Of a stretch of DNA of 64,000 nucleotides, positions 8,638 to 17,022 are shown piece after piece; within the stretch, counting starts at the first letter, position 1, and every line of letters starts with the position of its first letter. The notes below the pieces were generated by a model, which saw nothing but the letters and a program-made list of their open reading frames with translations, was not told where the DNA came from and ran no database searches. Origin of the DNA: Thermaurantimonas sp046295455. Lineage in GTDB: Bacteria > Bacteroidota > Bacteroidia > Flavobacteriales > Schleiferiaceae. Made by a program: the position numbers and the translations under genes. The stretch is taken from the NCBI GenBank assembly GCA_046295455.1, contig JBKBNI010000004.1, forward strand, positions 1 to 64,000. The letters are read 5' to 3'.

Positions 8638-8971
8638 CCTTCATTGCCCATTCCGGATCGATTAAAAGTCCCCCTGCACGAAGTCATTCGGTCATTCTCG
8701 CCATTGAATCAATGTGCCATGTAAAACCTTTCTCTCAGTACATTAAATACTGAAAAAATCCACTCAACAACTCCATAGAAAGTTTATACCTTATATGTCG
8801 TGTACAAAGTGACCCCAAAACCGCATTTCCTCCTAAAAAATCCTACAACAATTAACCACTGCCAAAAGCCACCCAACTGACATGCAAAACATTCATGAGC
8901 AAGCTACTTAAAATCTCCACCGTTGAACATGCGCTTGCATTGCGTGTTGTGAATAAAAAAAAATCCAGGTC
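8638..8971. other. 334-base stretch without a recognisable gene
   Basis: No reading frame in this stretch resembles a protein, no clear terminator follows wecB, and no good TAnnTTTG promoter stands before the next gene. It presumably holds the 3' end of the polysaccharide transcript and the promoter of the dehydratase gene. Confidence 0.5.
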
Positions 8972-9202
8972 ATGTGGCAGGAAGAAAACAATACACTTGT
9001 AAAAAAATTTGAATTTAAGGATTTCATCGAAGCATTCGGATTTATGACCCGTGTTGCCTTTTTGGCAGAGAAGATGAACCACCATCCTAATTGGAACAAT
9101 GTGTACAATCGGGTTGAAATTCGACTAAATACCCACGACGCTGGCGGTATCGTCACGGATAAGGATCGAAAACTGGCGGAGGCCATTGACAATCTTTTGT
9201 AA
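8972..9202 (+). CDS. 4a-hydroxytetrahydrobiopterin dehydratase (PCD/DCoH)
   Basis: A 76-residue protein with the PCD signature AEKMNHHPNW, whose His-His pair lies in the active site. The N-terminal W...L.K.F.FKDFIEAF and the C-terminal ...RVEIRLNTHDAGGIVTDKD complete the small alpha/beta fold. The enzyme recycles pterin cofactors after aromatic amino acid hydroxylation, or acts in molybdopterin-related housekeeping. It is shorter than typical forms (about 95-100) because the N-terminal strand is trimmed. A stop lies six codons before the ATG, fixing the start region. It converges on the following lipoprotein gene with one base between stops. Confidence 0.92.
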   Translation: MWQEENNTLVKKFEFKDFIEAFGFMTRVAFLAEKMNHHPNWNNVYNRVEIRLNTHDAGGIVTDKDRKLAEAIDNLL

Positions 9203-9203
9203 A

Positions 9204-11837
9204 TTAAGGCATTGTAATCAGCTTTTTGCTTACCCCGTAAGCGAGCAGATGACCTTGATTTGATTGTGTAAGAAGGATAATGTAATCATCTGAATCTGCT
9301 CTCAAAACTATGGGAGGTGCAGAACCATACACCGGAAAGCCCTCGATTATTTTGCCATCGCTTCCAAGCAAGGCTACTTTTTCATCTGATGAACTCGCTA
9401 TGGCATATAATACACGACTGTCCACTTCCAATCTGTCAGGAGCAGTGGTGGGTTTAAAGGGCACCTTGCTGTCGAAAAAAGTTTTCTGGTCGCGCACGAC
9501 CACTTTATTTCCGAAGGCATAACCCAGGAAGTCGCCCTCATGTCTTAAATGTCCAAAATCCGCTCCTTGCAGAATTTTTACGCTATCCACTTTGCCATTT
9601 TGAAAGGCATTGATCTGCTCTCCGTTTGTTTTGGTAAAAGTCACAAACCAGGATTTATCATCCTTCGGAAAATTGATTTGCACGGCGTGTGTCGTTTTAT
9701 ATGGATAGGCGTTGGTTTTTAATCTTGAGGTACCTGTCCTGTCGGTGACGAGTATCGTTCCGTCCTGCAGCTGGAAGAGCAGATAATCAAGTCCGCGGGA
9801 AGAATAATGTTTTGGATTGTAGGCAAGGGGAGCAGATAATTTTGTGAGTTGCCATCCCTTTACAGACTTTGCTTCTGTATCCAGGTTGTGAAGCGTCGTG
9901 CCTTCGCCGACGAGCAAGCGATAATTTTTTGTGTTTTCATAATCCATCAAAGCCGCTGCGGTTATGTCGTTTTTTAGGTGTACCGGCCAGGGTTTTACAT
10001 CATTTCCGTTTCGGTCGAGCACGTAGATGCTTCGGTGGGTAATGAGTACATGCTGCAAGCGGTTGTTTTTGTACATATCCCATTGCGCGGAATAGACAAT
10101 AGGGGCATCCAGTTGTTTCTTCCACAAAGTAGTTCCATCGGAGGAAAGCAGATGAACCACTGCCTTGGTGTCTTGATACAGAATTTCGTCTTTTTGGGTC
10201 AGGTGATTGACTACCCTGACCGGACCAAAGGCAATGTCGGCGCTTCTCAATGTCCATAACTGTCGTATTGATTGGTCATCCGATGTTTCGGAGCTGTGTA
10301 TTATTGAAACGTATGCACTTTGATGTAAGTAACTCACCTGAAGCAAGGATTGATTTTGATTGCCGAGCTGCTCTGCAATCTGTGAAAGTCTGGTGTAATT
10401 CTTCTCCAGATTCTGTATTAGATATTTTTGAAAATGGCTTTTTTTGGAATACGCAATCAAGTGTCCGGTCTGACCGGATTTGGCTGATATTTTTTCAAAA
10501 TCTTTATCCCGTGTCAAAAGACTTGATTCTTCCCATGCATTGATGCAGCTGAAAAGTACAGATTCATTTTCAGCCATTACAACAAATTCTCCGGTCCATG
10601 TGTAGTATCCCTCTTGTATATCATCTGAGAATCGAGCAAAAAGCGCATTCAGAAGTTTGAAGTTATCCAGTGGGTATATCACGTATCCTCGATACTGGAG
10701 GGGCTGCGCATTTCTTTTTGTCAGTTGCATGAGTTCGGCCGTCTTTTCAGCGTTTGCTGTGCGGAAGTAAAATACTTTTTTCAAAGCATTGTCGTGCTGG
10801 ATATAAAAACAGCCAAACTCCCCTCTAAGCTGGTCCTGAATGGCAGCTTTAGGAAAGGATTTAAGTTCATTTTCCCAAAGTTTTTGATGTTTTATCAGCT
10901 TGTTGGTTTGTTCCAGATACTGTGTATACTTCCGATAGAAGGTTGCATAGTTTCCGAGATTGACATGCACAAAGGCATTCGCAAACTGTGGTATGGGCAG
11001 ATGATGCAGTTTTTTTTCGCCTGGAGTGTTATGCGCCAGCACTGATAAGAAGTATCCCTGTGAATCCGGTACCTGTATCAATCCGTCGAATCGGATTATT
11101 GGCTCAGAAACATCGGCATCCATTGCTACCCATTGGCCTATCTGGCTTATCCAGTCTCTTTTATGACCCTTTAATAAAACTTTGGTAAGCTCTGAGAATT
11201 CCCGAAGATTGATCAGAATATTCAGAGGATCTTTTTTGTTGATCGTTTTGAATGCCTCTTTAAAAGCTGAAACGTATTCGAGAGAATGGGCACTTTGTCT
11301 GGTTCGGAGGGCCTCCTCAATCAAAACCTTGTGGCGGCTTACAAGGCAGATGCTTCCCGATGTAGCCACATAAAAATCATCAGACGCCTTGCTTGTAATC
11401 TGATACAGGGTTTCGCCTTCATAGGGGACTGAGGTCATGCCGAAAAGAGATGTATCGATTTTCAGGACGGGTTCTCCGGGAAGCTGTGTGATAAAGATCC
11501 ATCCGTATTGACGAGCTCCTGTGAGGACCAAACCCGCTACCAAGGGCTTTTCATAAGAATATTGAACTGAGCTGTCCCCGGTCAGCAACCTCCAGAGTTC
11601 TAAATCCCGCTCTAAGTTTTTTGCGATTTCGGTTGATTTGACAGAGGAGTAAAACGGGTGTTTTTGAATCGATGAAACAAAGACATCGGGGCGGTGCGCA
11701 TACAAGACGATAGCAGCTTCCGGTGTCAGAAATTGGAAAGGGGATAGGTGGGTTTCATTGTTTTTACCGCATGAAAAGACAATGAATAAGACAAGTACAA
11801 AACACCTTGAGATAGTCCGGAGTGGCAGAGTTTTCAT
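9204..11837 (-). CDS. Large lipoprotein of unknown function (DUF3352-like, propeller-like C-half)
   Basis: An 877-residue protein with a lipoprotein signal: basic start, hydrophobic core and lipobox IVFSC with Cys23. The first 500 residues resemble the loosely defined DUF3352-type proteins that begin with a statement like LTPEAAIVLYAHRPDVFVSS. The second half carries repeated strand patterns with DG(T)-type turns (SDGTTLWKKQL, LDRNGNDVKPWPVHL, SDGKIIEGFPVYG), suggesting a beta-propeller or PQQ-like array. It is likely anchored in the outer membrane or the periplasmic face. No catalytic motif was seen and no function is assigned. The neighbouring genes are housekeeping and give no clue. Confidence 0.8.
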   Translation of the reverse strand: MKTLPLRTISRCFVLVLFIVFSCGKNNETHLSPFQFLTPEAAIVLYAHRPDVFVSSIQKHPFYSSVKSTEIAKNLERDLELWRLLTGDSSVQYSYEKPLVAGLVLTGARQYGWIFITQLPGEPVLKIDTSLFGMTSVPYEGETLYQITSKASDDFYVATSGSICLVSRHKVLIEEALRTRQSAHSLEYVSAFKEAFKTINKKDPLNILINLREFSELTKVLLKGHKRDWISQIGQWVAMDADVSEPIIRFDGLIQVPDSQGYFLSVLAHNTPGEKKLHHLPIPQFANAFVHVNLGNYATFYRKYTQYLEQTNKLIKHQKLWENELKSFPKAAIQDQLRGEFGCFYIQHDNALKKVFYFRTANAEKTAELMQLTKRNAQPLQYRGYVIYPLDNFKLLNALFARFSDDIQEGYYTWTGEFVVMAENESVLFSCINAWEESSLLTRDKDFEKISAKSGQTGHLIAYSKKSHFQKYLIQNLEKNYTRLSQIAEQLGNQNQSLLQVSYLHQSAYVSIIHSSETSDDQSIRQLWTLRSADIAFGPVRVVNHLTQKDEILYQDTKAVVHLLSSDGTTLWKKQLDAPIVYSAQWDMYKNNRLQHVLITHRSIYVLDRNGNDVKPWPVHLKNDITAAALMDYENTKNYRLLVGEGTTLHNLDTEAKSVKGWQLTKLSAPLAYNPKHYSSRGLDYLLFQLQDGTILVTDRTGTSRLKTNAYPYKTTHAVQINFPKDDKSWFVTFTKTNGEQINAFQNGKVDSVKILQGADFGHLRHEGDFLGYAFGNKVVVRDQKTFFDSKVPFKPTTAPDRLEVDSRVLYAIASSSDEKVALLGSDGKIIEGFPVYGSAPPIVLRADSDDYIILLTQSNQGHLLAYGVSKKLITMP

Positions 11838-11919
11838 ACCTCAAATTTCCAAAAAAAATGAAAAATCAAAAGGCATGGAGTCTAAGAAGCTCTTAAACCT
11901 TTTGGTTTATTGCCATAAA

Positions 11920-11936
11920 GCCGGATTCGAACCGAC
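11920..11936 (-). other. Orphan tRNA T-arm-like sequence
   Basis: On the minus strand GTCGGTTCGAATCCGGC forms a 5-bp stem (one G-U pair) around the loop TTCGAAT, exactly a tRNA T-arm. No 5' tRNA half is visible upstream, because that space is the 3' end of the next coding gene. It is either a remnant of a tRNA 3' end, as left by integrative elements, or chance. Confidence 0.35.
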
Positions 11937-11943
11937 GATTGAG

Positions 11944-13038
11944 TTAGACTTCCGACGTTTTTCCTTGAAGGATTTGCTGCTGAATCTTGATGCTAGATCT
12001 GTGTATCAGTTGAAAAATCTCAAGGACGACATCCTTTTCAAGACCCAATATGCCGGCCAACTGACTGCGATCATTCACGATCTCAAACCAGCGCTTGAAT
12101 TGCAAGATGGTGATGTTGTTATTCCGTTTTAACTCACCGATGATTTCTACGATTTGTTTTCTCTTTTCGAGCAGTTGCAGAATTTCATGGTCGAGTTCGT
12201 CGATTTGATGTCTGAGTTTGGACAGGGATTCAAGTGCACTTGCATTGGTGGGGGTTTCTTCTCTGCGTACCAGAGCAGACATAATTTCCTTTAAGTGTTC
12301 GGGAGTTATCTGTTGTTCAGCATCGCTGAGCGCATCTTCGGGGCGGTGGTGAGATTCGATCATCAGACCGTCCATTTCCAAATCCAAAGCAGCCTGGCTG
12401 ATTTCGAATATATAATCGCGCTTGCCCGAAATGTGGCTTGGGTCGCATAGAAGGGGCACATCAGGCATACAAGTTCTGAAGTCTACAGGTATCTCCCACT
12501 TCGGATCATTTCGAAAGACACTGGTACCTGAGGTAAAAAATCCCCGGTGTACAGCTACAAGCCGGTCCAGACCTACCTTTCTGAGGCGCTCGACGGCACC
12601 GATCCACAGACCCAGGTCTGCATGAATTGGATTTTTGATCATAACTGGCACATTAGTGCCCCGCAGTGCGTCCGCTATCTCCTGTACATAAAAGGGGTTG
12701 ACCGTCGTGCGGGCACCAATCCAAAGAATATCGATGCCTGACTTGAGAGCAGATTCAGTCTGCCATGCATTGGCTACTTCCACGGCAAATTTTACCCTGG
12801 TCTCTTGTTTCACGCTATCGATCCAATGGAGCGCATGCTCCCCGATCCCCTCAAAGCTGCCCGGTCGGGTTCTGGGTTTCCACACTCCCGCGCGAACAGC
12901 GATCAGGTTGGGTATCTTAATGAGTTCGAGTACCGTAGTGCGCAGCTGCTCATAGCTCTCGGCACTGCATGGTCCTGCGATAAGCGGTATATGCGCTCCA
13001 TTGGTTTTACCGGTTAATATTTCCGTTACGTCTTTCAT
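11944..13038 (-). CDS. Bifunctional DAHP synthase / chorismate mutase
   Basis: Residues 1 to about 260 form a DAHP synthase of the small beta type (IPLIAGPCSAES, GVWKPRTRPGSFEG, IGARTTVNPF, VAVHRGFF, LLCDPSHISGKR). It condenses phosphoenolpyruvate and erythrose 4-phosphate to open the shikimate pathway. Residues from about 270 form an AroQ-type chorismate mutase helix bundle (LRHQIDELDHEILQLLEKRKQIVEIIGELK). This fusion order is common in Bacteroidota, where the mutase domain serves as an allosteric sensor. The 364-residue length is normal. It stands alone, without other aro genes nearby. Confidence 0.94.
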   Translation of the reverse strand: MKDVTEILTGKTNGAHIPLIAGPCSAESYEQLRTTVLELIKIPNLIAVRAGVWKPRTRPGSFEGIGEHALHWIDSVKQETRVKFAVEVANAWQTESALKSGIDILWIGARTTVNPFYVQEIADALRGTNVPVMIKNPIHADLGLWIGAVERLRKVGLDRLVAVHRGFFTSGTSVFRNDPKWEIPVDFRTCMPDVPLLCDPSHISGKRDYIFEISQAALDLEMDGLMIESHHRPEDALSDAEQQITPEHLKEIMSALVRREETPTNASALESLSKLRHQIDELDHEILQLLEKRKQIVEIIGELKRNNNITILQFKRWFEIVNDRSQLAGILGLEKDVVLEIFQLIHRSSIKIQQQILQGKTSEV

Positions 13039-13182
13039 AATCCCTCTCGCAAAAGTCCAACATTTTTAACAATTTCATAATCATATTGTTGGAAATAGTC
13101 CGGGATTTGGAGTTTTTTATTTTTATTTCACAATGGGCGCAACCCAACTCCATCCGGGCAGTCTACATTTATGACCGGTGCT

Positions 13183-13905
13183 TTAGCTGTCGTACACAAA
13201 ATTCAGGTATTGTGTGCTCTGGCTATTGTCTTCATTCCGAATTACCAATGAGAGTTTTTCAACTGTTTTTCCGGATTTTTGGCCACTGAAAAATAAAATG
13301 ATTCGTATAGGTTGACCTGAATTTGGTTTTGAAAAAACCAGTATTTCACGGAATACATAAAATCGGTTGAATTCAGCCAATGCCACGACCATTGATTTGT
13401 CTTGAGCTGGAAGGATCAAAACCAACTCTTTTGGCCTGATCACACCGGCTTTCCCGATCAGACGATGTATGGGAAGATTTTTGTCACCATGACGGGCGTT
13501 GTTTCGCGCCGATTGGGGTGAGTGAAGTTGATTTTGGAAGAAAGGAGGATTGCTGACAATCAGGTCGATGGAGAGATCTGTATCAAACGCCAGGAAATCA
13601 AGACACAGGAATTTAGTACGGCCTGTAAGGTTATTGATACGTGCATTTTCGGCAGATTGGTAGATAGAAGGCATGTGTATGTCAAGACCTGTAAGGAATG
13701 TTTGGAGGTGTTTCTTAAGATAAGCGAGCCCAATGATTCCGCATCCGCATCCCACGTCAAGAATGCGTTCAGCGGTGCAAAATCTGCGGATGGCTGCACT
13801 CAACAGGACAGCATCTGTGCCGATTTTTATACTCGATTGATGGTGATAAAGTTGAAGACCAAAAATCTGAAAAGCCTTAATTTCAGTAGAAATATCCTTT
13901 GACAT
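13183..13905 (-). CDS. trmN6: tRNA1(Val) (adenine37-N6)-methyltransferase-like protein
   Basis: A 240-residue class I SAM methyltransferase. ILDVGCGCGIIGLA is the SAM-binding loop, and VSNPPFF is the NPPF motif of N6-adenine or N5-glutamine methyltransferases. The opening QLYHHQSSIKIGTDAVLLSA is characteristic of the YfiC/TrmN6 family, which methylates A37 of tRNA1(Val). It is divergent from smpB across about 240 bases. Specificity within the N6-methyltransferases is by family resemblance. Confidence 0.88.
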   Translation of the reverse strand: MSKDISTEIKAFQIFGLQLYHHQSSIKIGTDAVLLSAAIRRFCTAERILDVGCGCGIIGLAYLKKHLQTFLTGLDIHMPSIYQSAENARINNLTGRTKFLCLDFLAFDTDLSIDLIVSNPPFFQNQLHSPQSARNNARHGDKNLPIHRLIGKAGVIRPKELVLILPAQDKSMVVALAEFNRFYVFREILVFSKPNSGQPIRIILFFSGQKSGKTVEKLSLVIRNEDNSQSTQYLNFVYDS

Positions 13906-14130
13906 AGCGGCAACACAATCCAGGGCTTGAAATTCAATAATCGGATAAAATTAGATAAATAGATTTGAATGGTATACCGTTTTTCCACTCGTAGCCATAA
14001 AAGAATTTGAAACCTGTGAAAGCCTGCCAAAAGGTTTGACTGTCAAATATTCGAAGTGCTCAGCCTTCCCCCGCTCAGCGGTATTCAAAAATAAAAGATC
14101 GGCACAGACATAGCGCTTGCAGGATGCATA

Positions 14131-14138
14131 TACCTTTG
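14131..14138 (+). promoter_or_regulatory. -7 element immediately before smpB
   Basis: TACCTTTG is a perfect TAnnTTTG and ends only four bases before the smpB ATG. With the usual spacing, transcription would begin on or within a base or two of the start codon. No convincing -33 TTTG is seen. Confidence 0.5.
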
Positions 14139-14142
14139 CACC

Positions 14143-14604
14143 ATGTCAGCGGGAAAATTGGAAAAAAGGGTATCGATACAAAACCGACGGGCCCGGTTTG
14201 AGTATGAGGTGCTAGATAAGTACATAGCAGGCATGGTACTGACGGGCACAGAGATTAAATCCATCCGTCAGAGCAAAGTCAATCTGACAGACAGCTATTG
14301 CTATTTTAAGGGTGAGGAGCTCTTTGTAAAAAATCTGCACATTGCAGAGTACACTCACGGCAACATCATGAATCATAATCCGCTTCGGGATCGCAAGCTC
14401 CTCCTGACCCACAGAGAATTAAGAAAATTAAAAGAATCGGTCAAAAATCAGGGTCTCACCATCGTACCTCTTTCGCTGTTTATTTCCGACAGGGGATTTG
14501 CGAAGCTGGAAATAGCTCTTGTGCGCGGAAAAAAACTCTACGATAAGCGAGAAAGCATCAAAGAGCGCGACCAAAAAAGAGAAATGGACCGCATGCGAAT
14601 ATGA
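14143..14604 (+). CDS. smpB: SsrA-binding protein SmpB
   Basis: A partner of tmRNA in trans-translation; it delivers tmRNA to stalled ribosomes. The 153-residue length and the motifs NRRARFEYEVLDKYIAGMVL, GTEIKSIRQSKVNL, and the basic C-terminal tail (KRESIKERDQKREMDRMR) are diagnostic. The stop overlaps the next gene by ATGA. A TACCTTTG box just before the start suggests a very short or absent leader. No tmRNA gene was recognised in this window. Confidence 0.97.
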   Translation: MSAGKLEKRVSIQNRRARFEYEVLDKYIAGMVLTGTEIKSIRQSKVNLTDSYCYFKGEELFVKNLHIAEYTHGNIMNHNPLRDRKLLLTHRELRKLKESVKNQGLTIVPLSLFISDRGFAKLEIALVRGKKLYDKRESIKERDQKREMDRMRI

Positions 14605-15380
14605 GCAGATCAGGTAAATTACAAATCTTAATTACAGCTGGAAACGAGCAGGACAATATCCGCAGGGTACTCAATAGCATAATAGGTTGGGCCGATACCG
14701 TGCTGATCATGCTCGACAGCCAGAGCAGCGATCAGACTTATGCCATCGCCTCGGAATTTGAGGGGGTGAGCATTGTACGCCATCCTTACGACAGCCCTGC
14801 AAAGCAAAAAAACAGAGGTCTTGACTTGCTCGACAGGTGCTGGACACTGATACTCGATGCAGACGAAGAGGTGACTCCCGGCTTGAAGAGGTGCATAGAT
14901 AAAATCGTTTCCAATGACTCGGGAACAAATTGTGCCTACTGGATTCGTAGGAGAAATAATTTTATGGGCAGATGGATTCGGTTCAGTGGCTGGCAGGGTG
15001 ACAAGGTCATCCGATTAATATCCAACGATGGCAGGTGTAGATATCCTGATGTGCTTGTGCATGAAGAAATGGAATGTACCGGAAAAATCGGCCTTATCGA
15101 TGAGCCCCTGCTTCACTATACATATAGGGGACTTGATCAGTACATGGAAAAAATTCATCGCTATGCAACCTTGCAAAGCATTGAATTGTATCATAGAGGA
15201 GTCAGGCCCGGTTTGTTTCACTTTGCTCACAAGCCGCTCTTTCGGTTTGTGAAGCACTACTTCGTGCAGCAAGGTTTCAGAGATGGCCTTCCAGGTTTAG
15301 CCATCAGTGCCATTCAGGCGTGGGGAGTTTTCGAAAGATATTTGAAGATCAGGGAGTTGTACAGATTAAACAGTAAATAA
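14601..15380 (+). CDS. Family 2 glycosyltransferase (WaaE/KdtX-like)
   Basis: A GT-A fold glycosyltransferase of 259 residues. The N-terminal ILITAGNEQDNIRRVLNSI, the LDSQSSDQT loop and the metal-binding LDADEEVTPG are the standard GT2 motifs. The later HYTYRGLDQYMEKIHRYA resembles lipopolysaccharide-core transferases of the WaaE/KdtX group. It overlaps smpB by four bases (ATGA) and is followed immediately by a small membrane protein, so the three genes form one transcript ending at a terminator. The role in LPS core assembly is inferred from family resemblance. Confidence 0.88.
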   Translation: MSRSGKLQILITAGNEQDNIRRVLNSIIGWADTVLIMLDSQSSDQTYAIASEFEGVSIVRHPYDSPAKQKNRGLDLLDRCWTLILDADEEVTPGLKRCIDKIVSNDSGTNCAYWIRRRNNFMGRWIRFSGWQGDKVIRLISNDGRCRYPDVLVHEEMECTGKIGLIDEPLLHYTYRGLDQYMEKIHRYATLQSIELYHRGVRPGLFHFAHKPLFRFVKHYFVQQGFRDGLPGLAISAIQAWGVFERYLKIRELYRLNSK

Positions 15381-15755
15381 ATGATCAATCAGTTTTTGGG
15401 ATACTTCTTCTTTATTGTCTCCACCTTTGCACTTTTTGTATTCTATTTTATCAAGGTTTACTGGCATTACAAGCTTATTTTGGTGCAGGAGAAAAAGGGG
15501 CAAAAATCCGAAGCAGCACAGCCCTTGGATCTGATTCTTTTTAACTGGAGAGCTCCCGACGAGCGCAGCTTGAGATTAAAAGCTCTTTGGATGTATCCTC
15601 TGCTGTTTCCGGTGGAGATCGATCCGAGTGACCGAGATGAAGTGTTGAGGTTAAAAAAAATCATTAAACGCTGGAATATAGCTCTTTATCTAAATCTGAT
15701 TGCTTTATTTCTATCCTACATCTACATTTCGAAAACGATTTTCGGCGCAACATAA
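15381..15755 (+). CDS. Small membrane protein, function unknown
   Basis: A 124-residue protein starting directly after the stop of the GT2 gene. It has a hydrophobic N-terminal helix (residues 5-27), a polar middle with the segment FNWRAPDERSLRLKALWMYP, and a second hydrophobic helix near residues 100-118. No family was recognised. Tight coupling to the glycosyltransferase suggests a role in the same envelope process or in membrane anchoring, which is inference. Confidence 0.7.
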   Translation: MINQFLGYFFFIVSTFALFVFYFIKVYWHYKLILVQEKKGQKSEAAQPLDLILFNWRAPDERSLRLKALWMYPLLFPVEIDPSDRDEVLRLKKIIKRWNIALYLNLIALFLSYIYISKTIFGAT

Positions 15756-15757
15756 AA

Positions 15758-15784
15758 AAAGCCCGCATAAAGACTGCGGGCTTT
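15758..15784. terminator. Bidirectional intrinsic terminator
   Basis: The inverted repeat AAAGCCCGCA...TGCGGGCTTT forms a GC-rich stem with A and T runs on both sides. It lies between the smpB-GT2 operon (plus) and the TlpA-like gene (minus), so it can serve both directions. Confidence 0.85.
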
Positions 15785-15812
15785 GGCACAATTGATTACC
15801 TGGGAAAATTCG

Positions 15813-17012
15813 CTACAGAAGACTTTTGATAATAGATTCAAGCATGTCGATAGGAGGATTTACGGCTGCAATATTGCCGTTTTTATCCAGCAGAATAACA
15901 AAGGGTATGTTTTCGATCCCAAAATCATTGACCACACTGGAATTCCAACCCATTAGTTCACTTACATGATAAGGCCAGTCGAGTTTATCTTCCCGAATGG
16001 CCGTTTGCCAGGCATCACGGGGGGAGGGCTGGTTGGGGATTCCATCGAGCGAGACACTGTATACAGTAAAGCCTTTATCCTTGTATTTATTATACAGCGA
16101 TACGATTTTTGGATTGTTCATCCGGCAGGGGCGGCACCAGGCCGCCCAAAAATCCACCAGGACAGTTTTGCCTTTGAGCGATGACAAGGGGATGACTTCT
16201 CCTTCATCATTGGCAAGTGAAATTTCCGGCATAGGATTGCCTTCTTTGATACGAGCGGCATTTTCGCGTCTTTTGAGATCTACCTCAATCATCTCTTTAA
16301 TTTTTTTATTTCTGTTTGAAAAAAAGACGGAGTGCATGTTATCTGGATATTTTTTACTCAAGCCTTTTTCTACCTTTTCAAATATTTCAAAATTTTCCAT
16401 AGGATTGATGAGCGGATACTGACCAAGGCTTTGGTAGAATGCGAAAATGACGGGCAGTTTATTGTGATATTTTTCGATAATATCTATCAGAGCCTGCCGA
16501 TGTTCCTTGACTCGTCTTTCGTAAGCACCATCGAGGCTAACCCGTATTTCACTGTTGTATGTTCCGTTGCTTTCTGCGTTAGCAAGCTCATTTTCCAGAC
16601 TGTCGATCAACTCAAATGAAATAAAATTTTCCCTGTTGATTTGGTTTAGTATTTCAATACCTTCGGAACCAGAGATTTTATCTGCTTCGAAGTCGGCGGT
16701 AGCATCGGCTTTTATGGTGATGTAATCACCAGGTTCGAGGTAGAGAGGTATCCGTTTTCCTTGAAGCAAGTCTAGCACATAGAAGCCTGGTTCGGATAGT
16801 TTAATCTTGTAGGTAAGTCGTCCGGAGCTGGGGACATCCAAAGAGTCGAGAGTAATTGCCTGCGTGGTGTCGGCAAGCAACACTGCAATTTTACGAGTAT
16901 TGGATATGTCCATATTCAGGACTGCCTGATTCTTTGGTGAAAAGAGATTGCACGAAGAGGCAATCAATAGCATTATGACTAAATGGGCAATCAGATGAGA
17001 TTTAATTTTCAT
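15813..17012 (-). CDS. TlpA-like thioredoxin lipoprotein (DUF4369-type N-domain)
   Basis: A 399-residue lipoprotein with lipobox IASSC (Cys21). A beta-rich N-terminal domain typical of DUF4369 proteins (...LEPGDYITIKADATADFE...) is followed by a helical spacer and a C-terminal TlpA/ResA thioredoxin domain. The active site is WAAWCRPCR, a CRPC motif, followed by GIENIPFVILLDKNG with the cis-proline. Bacteroidota use many such proteins for periplasmic disulfide reduction or cytochrome c maturation. It lies 10 bases downstream of gatB and is probably cotranscribed, although no functional link is evident. Confidence 0.9.
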   Translation of the reverse strand: MKIKSHLIAHLVIMLLIASSCNLFSPKNQAVLNMDISNTRKIAVLLADTTQAITLDSLDVPSSGRLTYKIKLSEPGFYVLDLLQGKRIPLYLEPGDYITIKADATADFEADKISGSEGIEILNQINRENFISFELIDSLENELANAESNGTYNSEIRVSLDGAYERRVKEHRQALIDIIEKYHNKLPVIFAFYQSLGQYPLINPMENFEIFEKVEKGLSKKYPDNMHSVFFSNRNKKIKEMIEVDLKRRENAARIKEGNPMPEISLANDEGEVIPLSSLKGKTVLVDFWAAWCRPCRMNNPKIVSLYNKYKDKGFTVYSVSLDGIPNQPSPRDAWQTAIREDKLDWPYHVSELMGWNSSVVNDFGIENIPFVILLDKNGNIAAVNPPIDMLESIIKSLL

Positions 17013-17022
17013 TCGTAGTGGT

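Noticed and set aside
11758..12132. A 124-codon plus-strand frame near the DAHP synthase gene
   Set aside because: It lies antisense to the strongly supported DAHP synthase-chorismate mutase gene and to the start of the lipoprotein gene and has no family resemblance.
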